This document shows, one piece after another, positions 6,450 to 14,245 of a stretch of DNA of 19,175 nt. A program made the position numbers and the translations under genes. The stretch lies in contig CALGAR010000060.1 in assembly GCA_937959285.1 (NCBI GenBank), forward strand, positions 1 through 19,175, read 5' to 3'. The stretch is from an uncultured Bryobacterales bacterium (GTDB lineage: Bacteria > Acidobacteriota > Terriglobia > Bryobacterales > Bryobacteraceae). How positions within the stretch are numbered: position 1 is the stretch's first letter; every line of letters begins with the position of its first letter. Under the pieces are notes generated by a model, which made no database searches, was not told the DNA's origin, and saw only the letters and a list, made by a program, of their open reading frames with translations.

Positions 6450-8876
6450 ATGCTCAGCTCAAAGGAAAAGTCGGATACAAAGCGGTTGCCGATGATGCCC
6501 ATTCGGGACGTCGTCATCTTCCCGTACATGATGACGCCGTTCGTCGTGGGCCGGGAATCGAGCGTGCGGGCACTCGAAGAAGCGCTCGCAGGCGAGAAAA
6601 AAATCTTTCTGGCAACGCAGCACGATGCTTCCGTCGATGAGCCCCGGCCGGAGGAGATCTACTCCGTGGGCACCATCGCGAACATCGTCCAAAACCTGAA
6701 GCTGCCGGATGGCAATATCAAAGTCCTCGTCGAGGGCGTGGAACGGGCGAAGGTTGTATCGGTTAATGACGAAGACGGCTTCTTCCGCGCTGTTGTCCGG
6801 AGCTTCACCTACCGGGTTGAGACGGGGCCGCAGCTCGATGCTCTGCTGAGCCGGGTGACGTCTCTGTTTGAGCAGTACGTCAAGCTGAGCCAGAATCTGA
6901 ATTACGAGACGATGATCGCCGCGATCCGGGTTGACGATCCGGGTAAGCTGGCGGACACCGTCGGTGCAAATCTTCAACTGACGATTGAAGAGAAGCAGGA
7001 GCTGCTCGAAATCTTCGATCCCATTGACCGGCTGACGCGTGTCGCGGAGATGCTGGACATTGAGATCGAGAAGCTGAACGTCGATCGAACCATCCAAGGG
7101 CGCGTGAAGCGCCAGATGGAGCGGGCCCAGAAGGAATACTATCTCAACGAGAAGATCAAGGCTATCCAGAAGGAGCTGGGTCGGGGCGAGAAGAGCGAGA
7201 TCGACGAACTCAGGAAGAAGATCGACGCAGCCGGCATGACGAAGGACGCGCATGAAAAGGCTCTTGCGGAGCTGAAGCGTCTGGAGAACATGCCGCCTAT
7301 GTCGGCTGAGTCCACGGTATCGCGGAACTACCTGGACTGGCTGCTTGCGGTGCCGTGGAAGAAGAAGACGAGAGAGATCCGCGATCTGAAGTACGCCCAG
7401 CAGGTGCTCGAGGCCGATCACTACGGGCTCGAGAAGGTCAAGGAGCGGATTCTCGAGTTCCTGGCCGTCCGTCGTTTGGTGCAGAACCCCAAGGGATCGA
7501 TCTTGTGCTTCGTCGGGCCGCCGGGAGTGGGCAAGACGTCTCTGGGAATGTCGATCGCCAAGGCGACCGGGCGGAAGTTTGTCCGCATGTCGCTGGGTGG
7601 CGTCCGGGATGAGGCTGAAGTGCGAGGCCACCGCCGCACCTACATCGGCGCTCTTCCGGGCCAGATCATCCAGATGATGAAGAAGGCGGGAACGAAGAAC
7701 CCCGTCTTCATGCTGGATGAGATTGACAAGATGTCGACGGACTTCCGTGGCGATCCATCCGCCGCTCTGCTCGAGGTTCTCGATCCTGAGCAGAACTGGA
7801 TGTTTGTCGACCATTACCTGGACGTCGAATACGACCTGAGTCAGGTCTTTTTCATCGCCACCGCGAACGTGCTGCACACGATTCCGCCGGCTCTCCAGGA
7901 TCGTATGGAGGTGATCCGTCTGTCCGGCTACACCGAGCTGGAAAAGATGGAGATCGCCAAGCGCTTCCTGGTTCCGAAGCAGATTAAGGCGACCGGGCTG
8001 AAGGATAAGCATATTTCATTTACCGACGAAGGCCTGTTGACGGTAATCCAGTCGTACACGCGGGAAGCGGGCGTGCGGAATCTGGAGCGGGAAATCGGGA
8101 ACCTTTGCCGGAAGGTGGCCCGCATGGTCGTCGAAGCGCAATCGGGAAGCGAAAAGAAGGATCCGCCGCGCGTGGAGATCAAGAGGTCCACGGTGCACGA
8201 GCTGCTCGGGCCTCCGAAGTACCGCGATCTCGAAACGGAGAAGAAGAACGAGGTCGGCGCTGCCGTTGGTTTGGCCTGGACGGAAGTGGGTGGTCAGATC
8301 CTGACGACGGAGGTGACCATCATGGAAGGCCGCGGCAAGCTGACCACGACCGGAAAGCTCGGCGACGTCATGCAGGAGTCGGCGCAGGCGGCGATGAGCT
8401 ATGTCCGGTCCAGGGCGGCGCAGCTGGGCCTACCCCGTGACTTCTACCGGCATCTGGATATTCACGTGCATGTGCCGGAGGGAGCGATTCCGAAGGACGG
8501 TCCTTCGGCGGGAATCACCATTGCCACATCGATTTGCAGTGCATTGGCGGGCATCCCGGTCCGCGGGGATGTGGCGATGACGGGCGAAATTACACTGCGC
8601 GGCCGCGTATTGCCGATTGGAGGAGTAAAGGAGAAGCTGCTGGCAGCGCATCGCCACGGGATCCAGGAAGCAATTCTGCCTCGCGACAACGAGAAAGATC
8701 TCCCGGAGATTCCCGAGTACATCCGAAAGGAGATGAACCTGCACTTCGTGCAGTCGATGGACGAAGTATTGAAGATCGCGCTCGAACGGGAGATTGGGAC
8801 GCTGCCGTTGCAACCAGGAACCTCTCCTGTAGAGATCGCCTCCCGGTCGCCGGAAGAAGAGAAGCGGACGCATTAG
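6450..8876 (+). CDS. lon: ATP-dependent endopeptidase La (Lon)
   Basis: Lon is a soluble hexameric AAA+ serine protease that degrades misfolded and selected regulatory proteins. The 808-residue protein is of normal bacterial LonA length. The N-terminal substrate-binding LON domain begins at LPMMPIRDVVIFPYM and runs to about residue 205, followed by the helical linker. Walker A is GPPGVGKT at 356-363 and Walker B ends with Asp423-Glu424. The protease domain has the Ser-Lys dyad: Ser686 in DGPSAG and Lys729 in GGVKEK. ATG 6450 has AAGGGA at 6440-6445. The 70-nt gap after clpX contains TAAAAT at 6433-6438 as a possible -10 box, but no convincing -35, so it may simply share the clpX transcript. 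The C-terminal tail after residue 780 is short and charged. Confidence 0.97.
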   Translation: MLSSKEKSDTKRLPMMPIRDVVIFPYMMTPFVVGRESSVRALEEALAGEKKIFLATQHDASVDEPRPEEIYSVGTIANIVQNLKLPDGNIKVLVEGVERAKVVSVNDEDGFFRAVVRSFTYRVETGPQLDALLSRVTSLFEQYVKLSQNLNYETMIAAIRVDDPGKLADTVGANLQLTIEEKQELLEIFDPIDRLTRVAEMLDIEIEKLNVDRTIQGRVKRQMERAQKEYYLNEKIKAIQKELGRGEKSEIDELRKKIDAAGMTKDAHEKALAELKRLENMPPMSAESTVSRNYLDWLLAVPWKKKTREIRDLKYAQQVLEADHYGLEKVKERILEFLAVRRLVQNPKGSILCFVGPPGVGKTSLGMSIAKATGRKFVRMSLGGVRDEAEVRGHRRTYIGALPGQIIQMMKKAGTKNPVFMLDEIDKMSTDFRGDPSAALLEVLDPEQNWMFVDHYLDVEYDLSQVFFIATANVLHTIPPALQDRMEVIRLSGYTELEKMEIAKRFLVPKQIKATGLKDKHISFTDEGLLTVIQSYTREAGVRNLEREIGNLCRKVARMVVEAQSGSEKKDPPRVEIKRSTVHELLGPPKYRDLETEKKNEVGAAVGLAWTEVGGQILTTEVTIMEGRGKLTTTGKLGDVMQESAQAAMSYVRSRAAQLGLPRDFYRHLDIHVHVPEGAIPKDGPSAGITIATSICSALAGIPVRGDVAMTGEITLRGRVLPIGGVKEKLLAAHRHGIQEAILPRDNEKDLPEIPEYIRKEMNLHFVQSMDEVLKIALEREIGTLPLQPGTSPVEIASRSPEEEKRTH

Positions 8877-8935
8877 CCCAAGCGCCGGCACGAGTGCTGA
8901 TCGAGAGTGGTTCGGGCTGTGTGTGAGTAAGAACC

Positions 8936-9505
8936 GTGCAGGCGGAACTGATCGTCAGCGCAGCCAGGCCAGAGCAGTTTCCGAAAGCTGGGCTGCCGGA
9001 AGTTGCCCTCCTTGGACGGAGCAACGTTGGCAAGTCCAGCCTCATAAATCGATTGGTAGGCAAGGAACGGCTGGCGTTTACCAGCAGCACGCCTGGCTGT
9101 ACCCAAGTAATCAATTTTTATCGGGTCGATGACCTCCTGATCCTCGTCGACCTCCCAGGTTATGGCTACGCGCGGGTTCCAAGAGAAAAGACGGTCGAAT
9201 GGAAGCGGCTGATCGAAGGATACCTGATGCACCGCCCCTCCCTGGAGCTTTCCGTACTCCTTCTCGACGCCCGTCGCGGATGGATGGAAAAGGATCTGGA
9301 ACTGAAGCGGTGGCTTGAGTTCTATAAGCGCAAGTACATCGTTGTCGCCACAAAGGTTGACAAGTTGAATCAGAAGGAAGAATATCGCGGCTTGGCCGCC
9401 ATTCGGAGTGAAATCCCGGACGGCGCGCTTGTGCCGTTCTCGGCTGTCACTGGCCGAGGAGTGAGGGAACTTTGGCAAGCGATTTCGAAAACACGGAACA
9501 GATGA
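8936..9505 (+). CDS. engB: ribosome biogenesis GTP-binding protein EngB/YsxC/YihA
   Basis: EngB is a small essential GTPase that helps mature the 50S ribosomal subunit. The 189-residue protein is of typical length. The GTPase motifs are visible: G1 GRSNVGKS at 27-34, G2 threonine in TSSTPGCTQ, G3 DLPGYGYA from residue 72, G4 TKVDK at 139-143 and a G5-like PFSAVTGRG. The DLPGYGYA sequence is the hallmark of this subfamily. GTG 8936 is the only start codon between the in-frame stop at 8924-8926 and the conserved region. Its ribosome site is weak, so translation may rely on the upstream lon mRNA. The gene follows lon by 59 nt, as in Bacillus. Its TGA overlaps the ATG of rho. Confidence 0.95.
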   Translation: MQAELIVSAARPEQFPKAGLPEVALLGRSNVGKSSLINRLVGKERLAFTSSTPGCTQVINFYRVDDLLILVDLPGYGYARVPREKTVEWKRLIEGYLMHRPSLELSVLLLDARRGWMEKDLELKRWLEFYKRKYIVVATKVDKLNQKEEYRGLAAIRSEIPDGALVPFSAVTGRGVRELWQAISKTRNR

Positions 9506-11013
9506 GCCAGGCGGTCGGTCCCGAGGAACGGTCCGAAGTGCGGGTTCAGGAAAAGACGCCGGAAGGCGCCAAGGGTCAAGAAGCGGGCTCCCGGTCTGAG
9601 AAATCAGCGGATGGGAACCGCTCTCAAGACAAAGCGGACACCGGCAAGAGTGAGTCGCGCGGAGAAGGTTCTCAAACCGGAGGGCGGAAACGCGGCTCCG
9701 GGGCAGGACAGGCTGCGGCCGCAGGCGCCGCCAGCGCGACAACAACCAAGAACGGTACTACGACCCTGGATCTGGTGGAGCTGAAGGATATGAGTATCCA
9801 GAAGCTGAACCAGATTGCCAAGGATCTGGGGGTTGTCGGCGTCGGCGGACTCCGCAAGCAGGAACTGATCTTCAACATTCTGAAGACTCAGGCGGAGAAG
9901 AGCGGCCTCATCTTCTCGGAAGGCGTCCTGGAATGCCTGCCCGATGGCTTCGGCTTCCTGCGCGCTCCTGAATACAACTACCTCCCTGGCCCGGACGATG
10001 TGTACGTTTCTCCGTCGCAGATCCGGCGGTTCGACTTGCGAACCGGGGACACGATCTCCGGGCAGATCCGACCCCCGAAAGAAGGAGAGCGCTACTTCGC
10101 TCTCATCAAGGTCGACGCGATCAATTTCGAGCCACCCGAAGAGGCCCGGAACAAGATCTTCTTCGACAACCTCACGCCGCTTTATCCGAATCAGCGGCTG
10201 AAGCTCGAAACGACCAAGGACAACTACTCGGGCCGCGTCATGGACATGCTGACGCCCATCGGGAAGGGGCAGCGAGGTCTGATCGTCGCTCCTCCGAGGA
10301 CCGGCAAGACGATGCTGTTGCAAAGCATCGCCAACTCCATCACGGCTAACCACCCGGAAGTCACATTGATCGTGCTGCTGATTGACGAGCGTCCGGAAGA
10401 AGTCACCGACATGCAGCGCTCGGTTCGCGGCGAGGTCATCAGCTCTACCTTCGACGAGCCGGCGTCACGGCACGTTCAGGTGGCGGAGATGGTGATTGAG
10501 AAGGCGAAGCGTCTGGTGGAGCACAAGCGAGATGTCGTGATTCTGCTCGACTCGATTACCCGTCTCGCACGAGCCTACAACACGGTCGTTCCGCCGTCGG
10601 GCAAGGTCCTCTCGGGTGGCGTCGACTCGAATGCGCTGCAGCGCCCGAAGCGTTTCTTCGGAGCTGCCCGTAATGTCGAGGAGGGCGGCTCTCTCACGAT
10701 CGTTGCGACTGCGCTGATCGATACCGGCAGCCGTATGGACGACGTGATCTTTGAAGAGTTCAAAGGCACCGGCAACATGGAAATTCACCTCGACCGCAAG
10801 CTCGTGGAGAAGCGCGTCTTCCCCGCGATCGACATCAATAAGAGCGGTACCCGTAAGGATGAACTACTGTTGTCGAAGGAAGAGCTGAACAGGGTTTGGG
10901 TCCTGCGTAAGGTACTCAGCCCGCTCTCGCCGGTCGAGTCGATCGAACTTCTGCTCGACAAGCTCAGCAAGACCAGAAGCAATGCTGAGTTCCTGTCCTC
11001 GATGAGCAGCTAG
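9502..11013 (+). CDS. rho: transcription termination factor Rho with N-terminal low-complexity extension
   Basis: Rho is a hexameric RNA-dependent ATPase that ends transcription at C-rich rut sites. From ATG 9502 it has 503 residues, about 85 more than E. coli Rho. The extra length is a disordered Glu/Lys/Gly/Ser/Ala-rich stretch covering residues 1-87. The Rho N-domain starts near residue 88 (LDLVELKDMS), followed by the RNA-binding cold-shock fold with DGFGFLR. Walker A is APPRTGKT at 263-270; VVILLDSITRLARAYN is Walker B, followed by the Q-loop/R-loop region. ATG 9502 overlaps the engB stop as ATGA, which suggests coupled translation. An in-frame TTG at 9472 with GAGGGA 4 nt before it is the alternative, adding 10 residues. 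A start at either codon leaves the catalytic core unchanged. Confidence 0.95.
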   Translation: MSQAVGPEERSEVRVQEKTPEGAKGQEAGSRSEKSADGNRSQDKADTGKSESRGEGSQTGGRKRGSGAGQAAAAGAASATTTKNGTTTLDLVELKDMSIQKLNQIAKDLGVVGVGGLRKQELIFNILKTQAEKSGLIFSEGVLECLPDGFGFLRAPEYNYLPGPDDVYVSPSQIRRFDLRTGDTISGQIRPPKEGERYFALIKVDAINFEPPEEARNKIFFDNLTPLYPNQRLKLETTKDNYSGRVMDMLTPIGKGQRGLIVAPPRTGKTMLLQSIANSITANHPEVTLIVLLIDERPEEVTDMQRSVRGEVISSTFDEPASRHVQVAEMVIEKAKRLVEHKRDVVILLDSITRLARAYNTVVPPSGKVLSGGVDSNALQRPKRFFGAARNVEEGGSLTIVATALIDTGSRMDDVIFEEFKGTGNMEIHLDRKLVEKRVFPAIDINKSGTRKDELLLSKEELNRVWVLRKVLSPLSPVESIELLLDKLSKTRSNAEFLSSMSS

Positions 11014-11022
11014 CGAAAATTC

Positions 11023-11060
11023 GGCTCTTGGAGGTTGGGTTAGAGTAGCCTCCAAGAGCC
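11023..11060 (+). terminator. 12-bp perfect inverted repeat after rho, probable terminator
   Basis: GGCTCTTGGAGG at 11023-11034 is the exact complement of CCTCCAAGAGCC at 11049-11060, with a 14-nt loop. It starts 9 nt after the rho stop. The downstream sequence is pyrimidine-rich (AACTTCCTTCC) but not a clean T-tract, so it may act as a weak intrinsic terminator or an mRNA 3'-end stabiliser. It most likely separates the rho block from the efflux operon. Confidence 0.7.
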
Positions 11061-11181
11061 AACTTCCTTCCTGTCCAGCATCTTCCTAACTTCTTTCCCT
11101 GTACGCATAACCTTTGCCGAGATAGAATCGTCATTACATTGACCGAACCTTTGAACCAGGGCCCGGCACTCCCCGGCCGGG
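11061..11181 (+). promoter_or_regulatory. promoter-bearing gap before the efflux operon (promoter not resolved)
   Basis: This gap must hold the promoter if the hairpin at 11023-11060 terminates. TAGAAT at 11123-11128 is a fair -10 box, but no matching -35 is found 16-18 nt upstream. CCCGGC 11162-11167 pairs with GCCGGG 11176-11181 immediately before the ATG at 11182. This leaves no accessible Shine-Dalgarno site and suggests low or regulated translation, or a wrong start call. Confidence 0.3.
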
Positions 11182-12915
11182 ATGGAAATTCAACCTCGGC
11201 TAGTTATGCGGTCTGATACCAGTTCTACGACTCTACAGGGTGACTCTCGCCGCCGGTTTTGGTGGTTTGGATCAGCTCTGGTCTTGCTTGCCGTGGCTGC
11301 GCTCCACGGTCGCCAGCAGTTGTCTCCAAACGAAGATTCAGGGGCGGCCGGGGCATCGATTCGAACGGCAGCGGTGTCCACCGGCTCTCTGGAGCAGACG
11401 ATTCGTGTGACCGGCGTCACGGCTGCAGAAAAATACGTCTCCCTGGTTGTGCCGCGGCTACGGGGTAACCGCGGCGGAATCAGCGTCAACATTGCGAGCG
11501 GTGGTCCTGGCGTGCGCCAGATCACCGTAGTGAGCAATGCGGGCGGAAATAGCAGCGGCGGGAGCAGTTCCTCGGTTGCCAGCACGGGCGGCTCCGCGGC
11601 CGCTGTCGGAGCATCTCCTTCTGTCGCGAGCACCGGCTCCGGTTCCGCGACGTCGGTAGGAGGCGGTTTCCGTGGAGCCTCCAACCGGTTTTCAAGTTCA
11701 TCCAGGAGCTCGTCGTCTTCGTCCTCATCAAGCTCTAGCTCGACATCTTCTTCTTCCTCCTCCGGATCGGCGATGGGCTCCTCGGGTCTTGGGTCGACCG
11801 CGAGCAGCTTAGGCGCCGGGTTGGGGGGCGGAGGCGGCCGGATCGGCGGCGCGAACGATTTCATGCAGGTCCTCCAGGAGCTTGCCAAACCCGGCTCCAT
11901 CGTCAAGAAGGGCGATGTAGTCGCCGAATTTGACCGTCAGAACATGTTGAACCGGCTCGACGACTTCCGCGCTACGATCGCTCAGGCGGAAGCGAGCTTC
12001 CGTAACCTTCAGGCGGAGCAGGAGGTCACGCGCAAGTCGCATGAGCACTCGATCGAAGTCGCCAAGGGTGCTGTTGAAAAAGCACGGCTCGATATGAAGA
12101 CAGCGCCGGTGCGCTCGCAGATCGACACGGAACGGTTGAAGCTGGCTTTGGAGGAAGCGGAAGCGCGCTACAAACAACTGCTCGCCGAGGTGAAGTTTGT
12201 CCGGATCTCGGAGCAGTCACAATTGCGTGTGGCCGAGCTTGAACTGCAGCAAGCGCGGAATGAACTCCGGCGTTATGAGAGTAACGCCGAGCGCATGGTG
12301 GTACGGGCGCCGATGGACGGCATGCTGGTGATGCAGAATATCATCCGCGGCGGCGAGTTGAGCCCGATCCAGCAAGGGGACCAGCTCTACGCGGGACAGA
12401 TGTTCGCACAGATCGTCGACCCCTCCTCAATGGTTGTCAACGCGGCGGTCAACCAGGTGGATGTCGAACTCATTCGAGTGGGCCAAAAAGCGAGAGTTCG
12501 GTTTGATGCCTATCCCGGCCTTGAGCTTCCGGCCCACGTCACGGCCGTCGGGGCAATCACCAAGCCAGGCGGGCAACGCGCCGCCTACTACAAGGAAGTT
12601 CCGATCTTCCTCAAGCTCGATCAAATGGACCCTCGCGTCATCCCCGACCTCTCTGTAAGCGCGGACATCATCCTCGACACCGCGCCGGAGGCCACCATTG
12701 CGCCTCTTGCCTCTATCTTCCGCGACGGTCCTAAATCCGAACCTTATGCTTGGGTCAGGGTGGGAAATACGTTTGAGAAGCGGCCCGTCGAACTCGGGCT
12801 TGAAAACAACATTTCCGTTGCCGTAACCAAGGGGCTGCGTGCGGGCGACGTCGTCGCGCTGGAGCCGCCGCGCTTTGGCCCAAAGCAGCAAATTGCCGGA
12901 GTGCAGCGCCAGTAG
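11182..12915 (+). CDS. HlyD/MacA-family periplasmic adaptor 1 with a Ser/Gly-rich insertion
   Basis: The 577-residue protein is anchored by one inner-membrane helix at residues 26-41 preceded by RRR, and the rest is periplasmic. Family parts are the first lipoyl half near residues 60-99, the second lipoyl segment VKKGDVVAEFD, a long coiled-coil hairpin at about 254-371, the returning lipoyl strand VVRAPMDG from residue 374, then beta-barrel and membrane-proximal domains. Residues 100-225 are an insertion of Ser, Gly, Ala, Val and Thr; within it, 22 of residues 171-194 are Ser. All six serine codons are used there. The start is unsure: ATG 11182 lacks an SD, and ATG 11206 is an in-frame alternative. 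The gene leads a five-gene operon for a tripartite exporter. The cargo is unknown. Confidence 0.88.
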   Translation: MEIQPRLVMRSDTSSTTLQGDSRRRFWWFGSALVLLAVAALHGRQQLSPNEDSGAAGASIRTAAVSTGSLEQTIRVTGVTAAEKYVSLVVPRLRGNRGGISVNIASGGPGVRQITVVSNAGGNSSGGSSSSVASTGGSAAAVGASPSVASTGSGSATSVGGGFRGASNRFSSSSRSSSSSSSSSSSSTSSSSSSGSAMGSSGLGSTASSLGAGLGGGGGRIGGANDFMQVLQELAKPGSIVKKGDVVAEFDRQNMLNRLDDFRATIAQAEASFRNLQAEQEVTRKSHEHSIEVAKGAVEKARLDMKTAPVRSQIDTERLKLALEEAEARYKQLLAEVKFVRISEQSQLRVAELELQQARNELRRYESNAERMVVRAPMDGMLVMQNIIRGGELSPIQQGDQLYAGQMFAQIVDPSSMVVNAAVNQVDVELIRVGQKARVRFDAYPGLELPAHVTAVGAITKPGGQRAAYYKEVPIFLKLDQMDPRVIPDLSVSADIILDTAPEATIAPLASIFRDGPKSEPYAWVRVGNTFEKRPVELGLENNISVAVTKGLRAGDVVALEPPRFGPKQQIAGVQRQ

Positions 12916-12925
12916 GAGGTTTTCC

Positions 12926-14230
12926 ATGTCCAAAGACGTCAAACCGAAGCAGCGTATTGGCCAGGTTCCGAAATCGCGAAAGAGGAAGATCTTAACCTGG
13001 ACCGCCGTCGTTGCGGTGCTGGGCGGCGGTGGTTATGCGGCCATGCATTATGGCGGCACGACGCCGGTCGAGGTGCCGGTTGCCCGGGCTCGTGTGGCTG
13101 ATTTTGTGATCTCGATCAAGGCTCGCGGCGAAGTGCGCAGCACGCGCTCGGTCATTCTGACCGCGCCACAGGTTCCCGATCCGCGCATCGTCCGGCTGGC
13201 CGAATCGGGCAAGCCGGTGAAGAAGGGCGATGTCGTAATCGAGTTTGATGCAGCGCAGCAGGAGCAGAATTACCTGGAATACGCGACTTCGGTCCGCACC
13301 GTTGACAGCGAAATCGTGCAGATGGCTGCCTCGCACCGGATCATCGACGAATCCGACGCGATGAACCTGATGACGGCGCAGTACAACCTCCAGCGCGCGG
13401 AGCTCGAAGCGAGCAAGGCGGAAATTCTCTCGGCGATCGAAGGCGCAAAGAACCGGATCGACGTCGGAATCTCGAAGGGTGAACTGGAGCAGGTCCAGAC
13501 AGCCGTAAAATCGCACGACATATCGCAAAACGCAGACCTCGAACGGCTCCAGCAGAAGAAGGACAAGACAATCCGGGATGTGGAGCGTGCCAAGGGGTAT
13601 CTGTCCAAGATGGTGGTCCGTGCTCCAAGCGACGGTATCGTCAACATCCTGCCCAACTCCCGGACGCAAGGAGCCTGGGGGCAGACGCCGCCTCCATTCA
13701 AGGAGGGCGATCGTGCCTGGACCGGCGCCGCCATCGCAGAAATTCCCGATCTTTCTGAAATGCGCGTTGAGCTGAAGCTCGAAGAGGTGGATCGAGGCAA
13801 AGTGAAGCTGGGACAGAAGATTCGCGTTCGCGTCGACGCCATTCCCGATAAGGAATTCTTCGCCGAACTCGATTGGATCAGCCCGATCGCTTCGGTTGCC
13901 TTCCGGGGCTTTGGCATGTCCGATAAGAGCTTCCCTGCTCGCGCTACGCTTAAGAATCTCGACCCGCGCCTTCGGCCAGGTATGAGCGCCACAGCCGAAA
14001 TCATCATTGAGAGCGAACCGAACCGCCTCCTCATTCCGATCCGCGCGAGCTTCATGCATCAGGGTAAGCCGGCGGTTTACGTTCAGAAGGGCCAGAATTT
14101 CGAGATCCGCGTGATCGAAGTCGGCAAGAGGAACGACACCGACATGGTGGTTCTCAGCGGGTTGAAAGAGGGAGAGATGGTGACTCTCGAGAACCCGGAA
14201 GAGGCGGCGAAGCGCGCCAAGAAATTATAG
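12926..14230 (+). CDS. HlyD/MacA-family periplasmic adaptor 2
   Basis: The 434-residue protein is the most typical of the three adaptors and has no large insertion. A basic N-terminus (KSRKRK) precedes a membrane helix at about residues 22-39. The lipoyl half KPVKKGDVVIEFD begins at residue 96, a coiled-coil hairpin runs about 110-227, and VVRAPSDG at 230-237 returns to the lipoyl domain. The barrel ends with LRPGMSA and a membrane-proximal domain. ATG 12926 is fixed by AGGAGG at 12914-12919, 6 nt upstream, which overlaps the stop of adaptor 1. The open frame extends back to 12839, inside adaptor 1, but without family similarity. Adaptors join the inner-membrane permease to the outer-membrane TolC-like protein, and usually form a hexameric funnel. 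Only 15 nt separate it from adaptor 3. Confidence 0.92.
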   Translation: MSKDVKPKQRIGQVPKSRKRKILTWTAVVAVLGGGGYAAMHYGGTTPVEVPVARARVADFVISIKARGEVRSTRSVILTAPQVPDPRIVRLAESGKPVKKGDVVIEFDAAQQEQNYLEYATSVRTVDSEIVQMAASHRIIDESDAMNLMTAQYNLQRAELEASKAEILSAIEGAKNRIDVGISKGELEQVQTAVKSHDISQNADLERLQQKKDKTIRDVERAKGYLSKMVVRAPSDGIVNILPNSRTQGAWGQTPPPFKEGDRAWTGAAIAEIPDLSEMRVELKLEEVDRGKVKLGQKIRVRVDAIPDKEFFAELDWISPIASVAFRGFGMSDKSFPARATLKNLDPRLRPGMSATAEIIIESEPNRLLIPIRASFMHQGKPAVYVQKGQNFEIRVIEVGKRNDTDMVVLSGLKEGEMVTLENPEEAAKRAKKL

Positions 14231-14245
14231 CGTCAAGTTGCTCAC

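Noticed and set aside
6459..8012. Minus-strand open frame of 517 codons within lon
   Set aside because: A shadow of the lon coding sequence, rich in Leu, Arg, His and Asp as expected from antisense of a GC-rich gene; no motif.
11697..11766. Poly-serine stretch as a microsatellite or sequencing artefact
   Set aside because: The codons are mixed (all six serine codons), with no repeated DNA unit, and the frame continues into a normal adaptor domain.
12839..12925. Start of adaptor 2 inside adaptor 1
   Set aside because: The extra 29 residues overlap the conserved end of adaptor 1 in another frame, and ATG 12926 has an ideal ribosome site.
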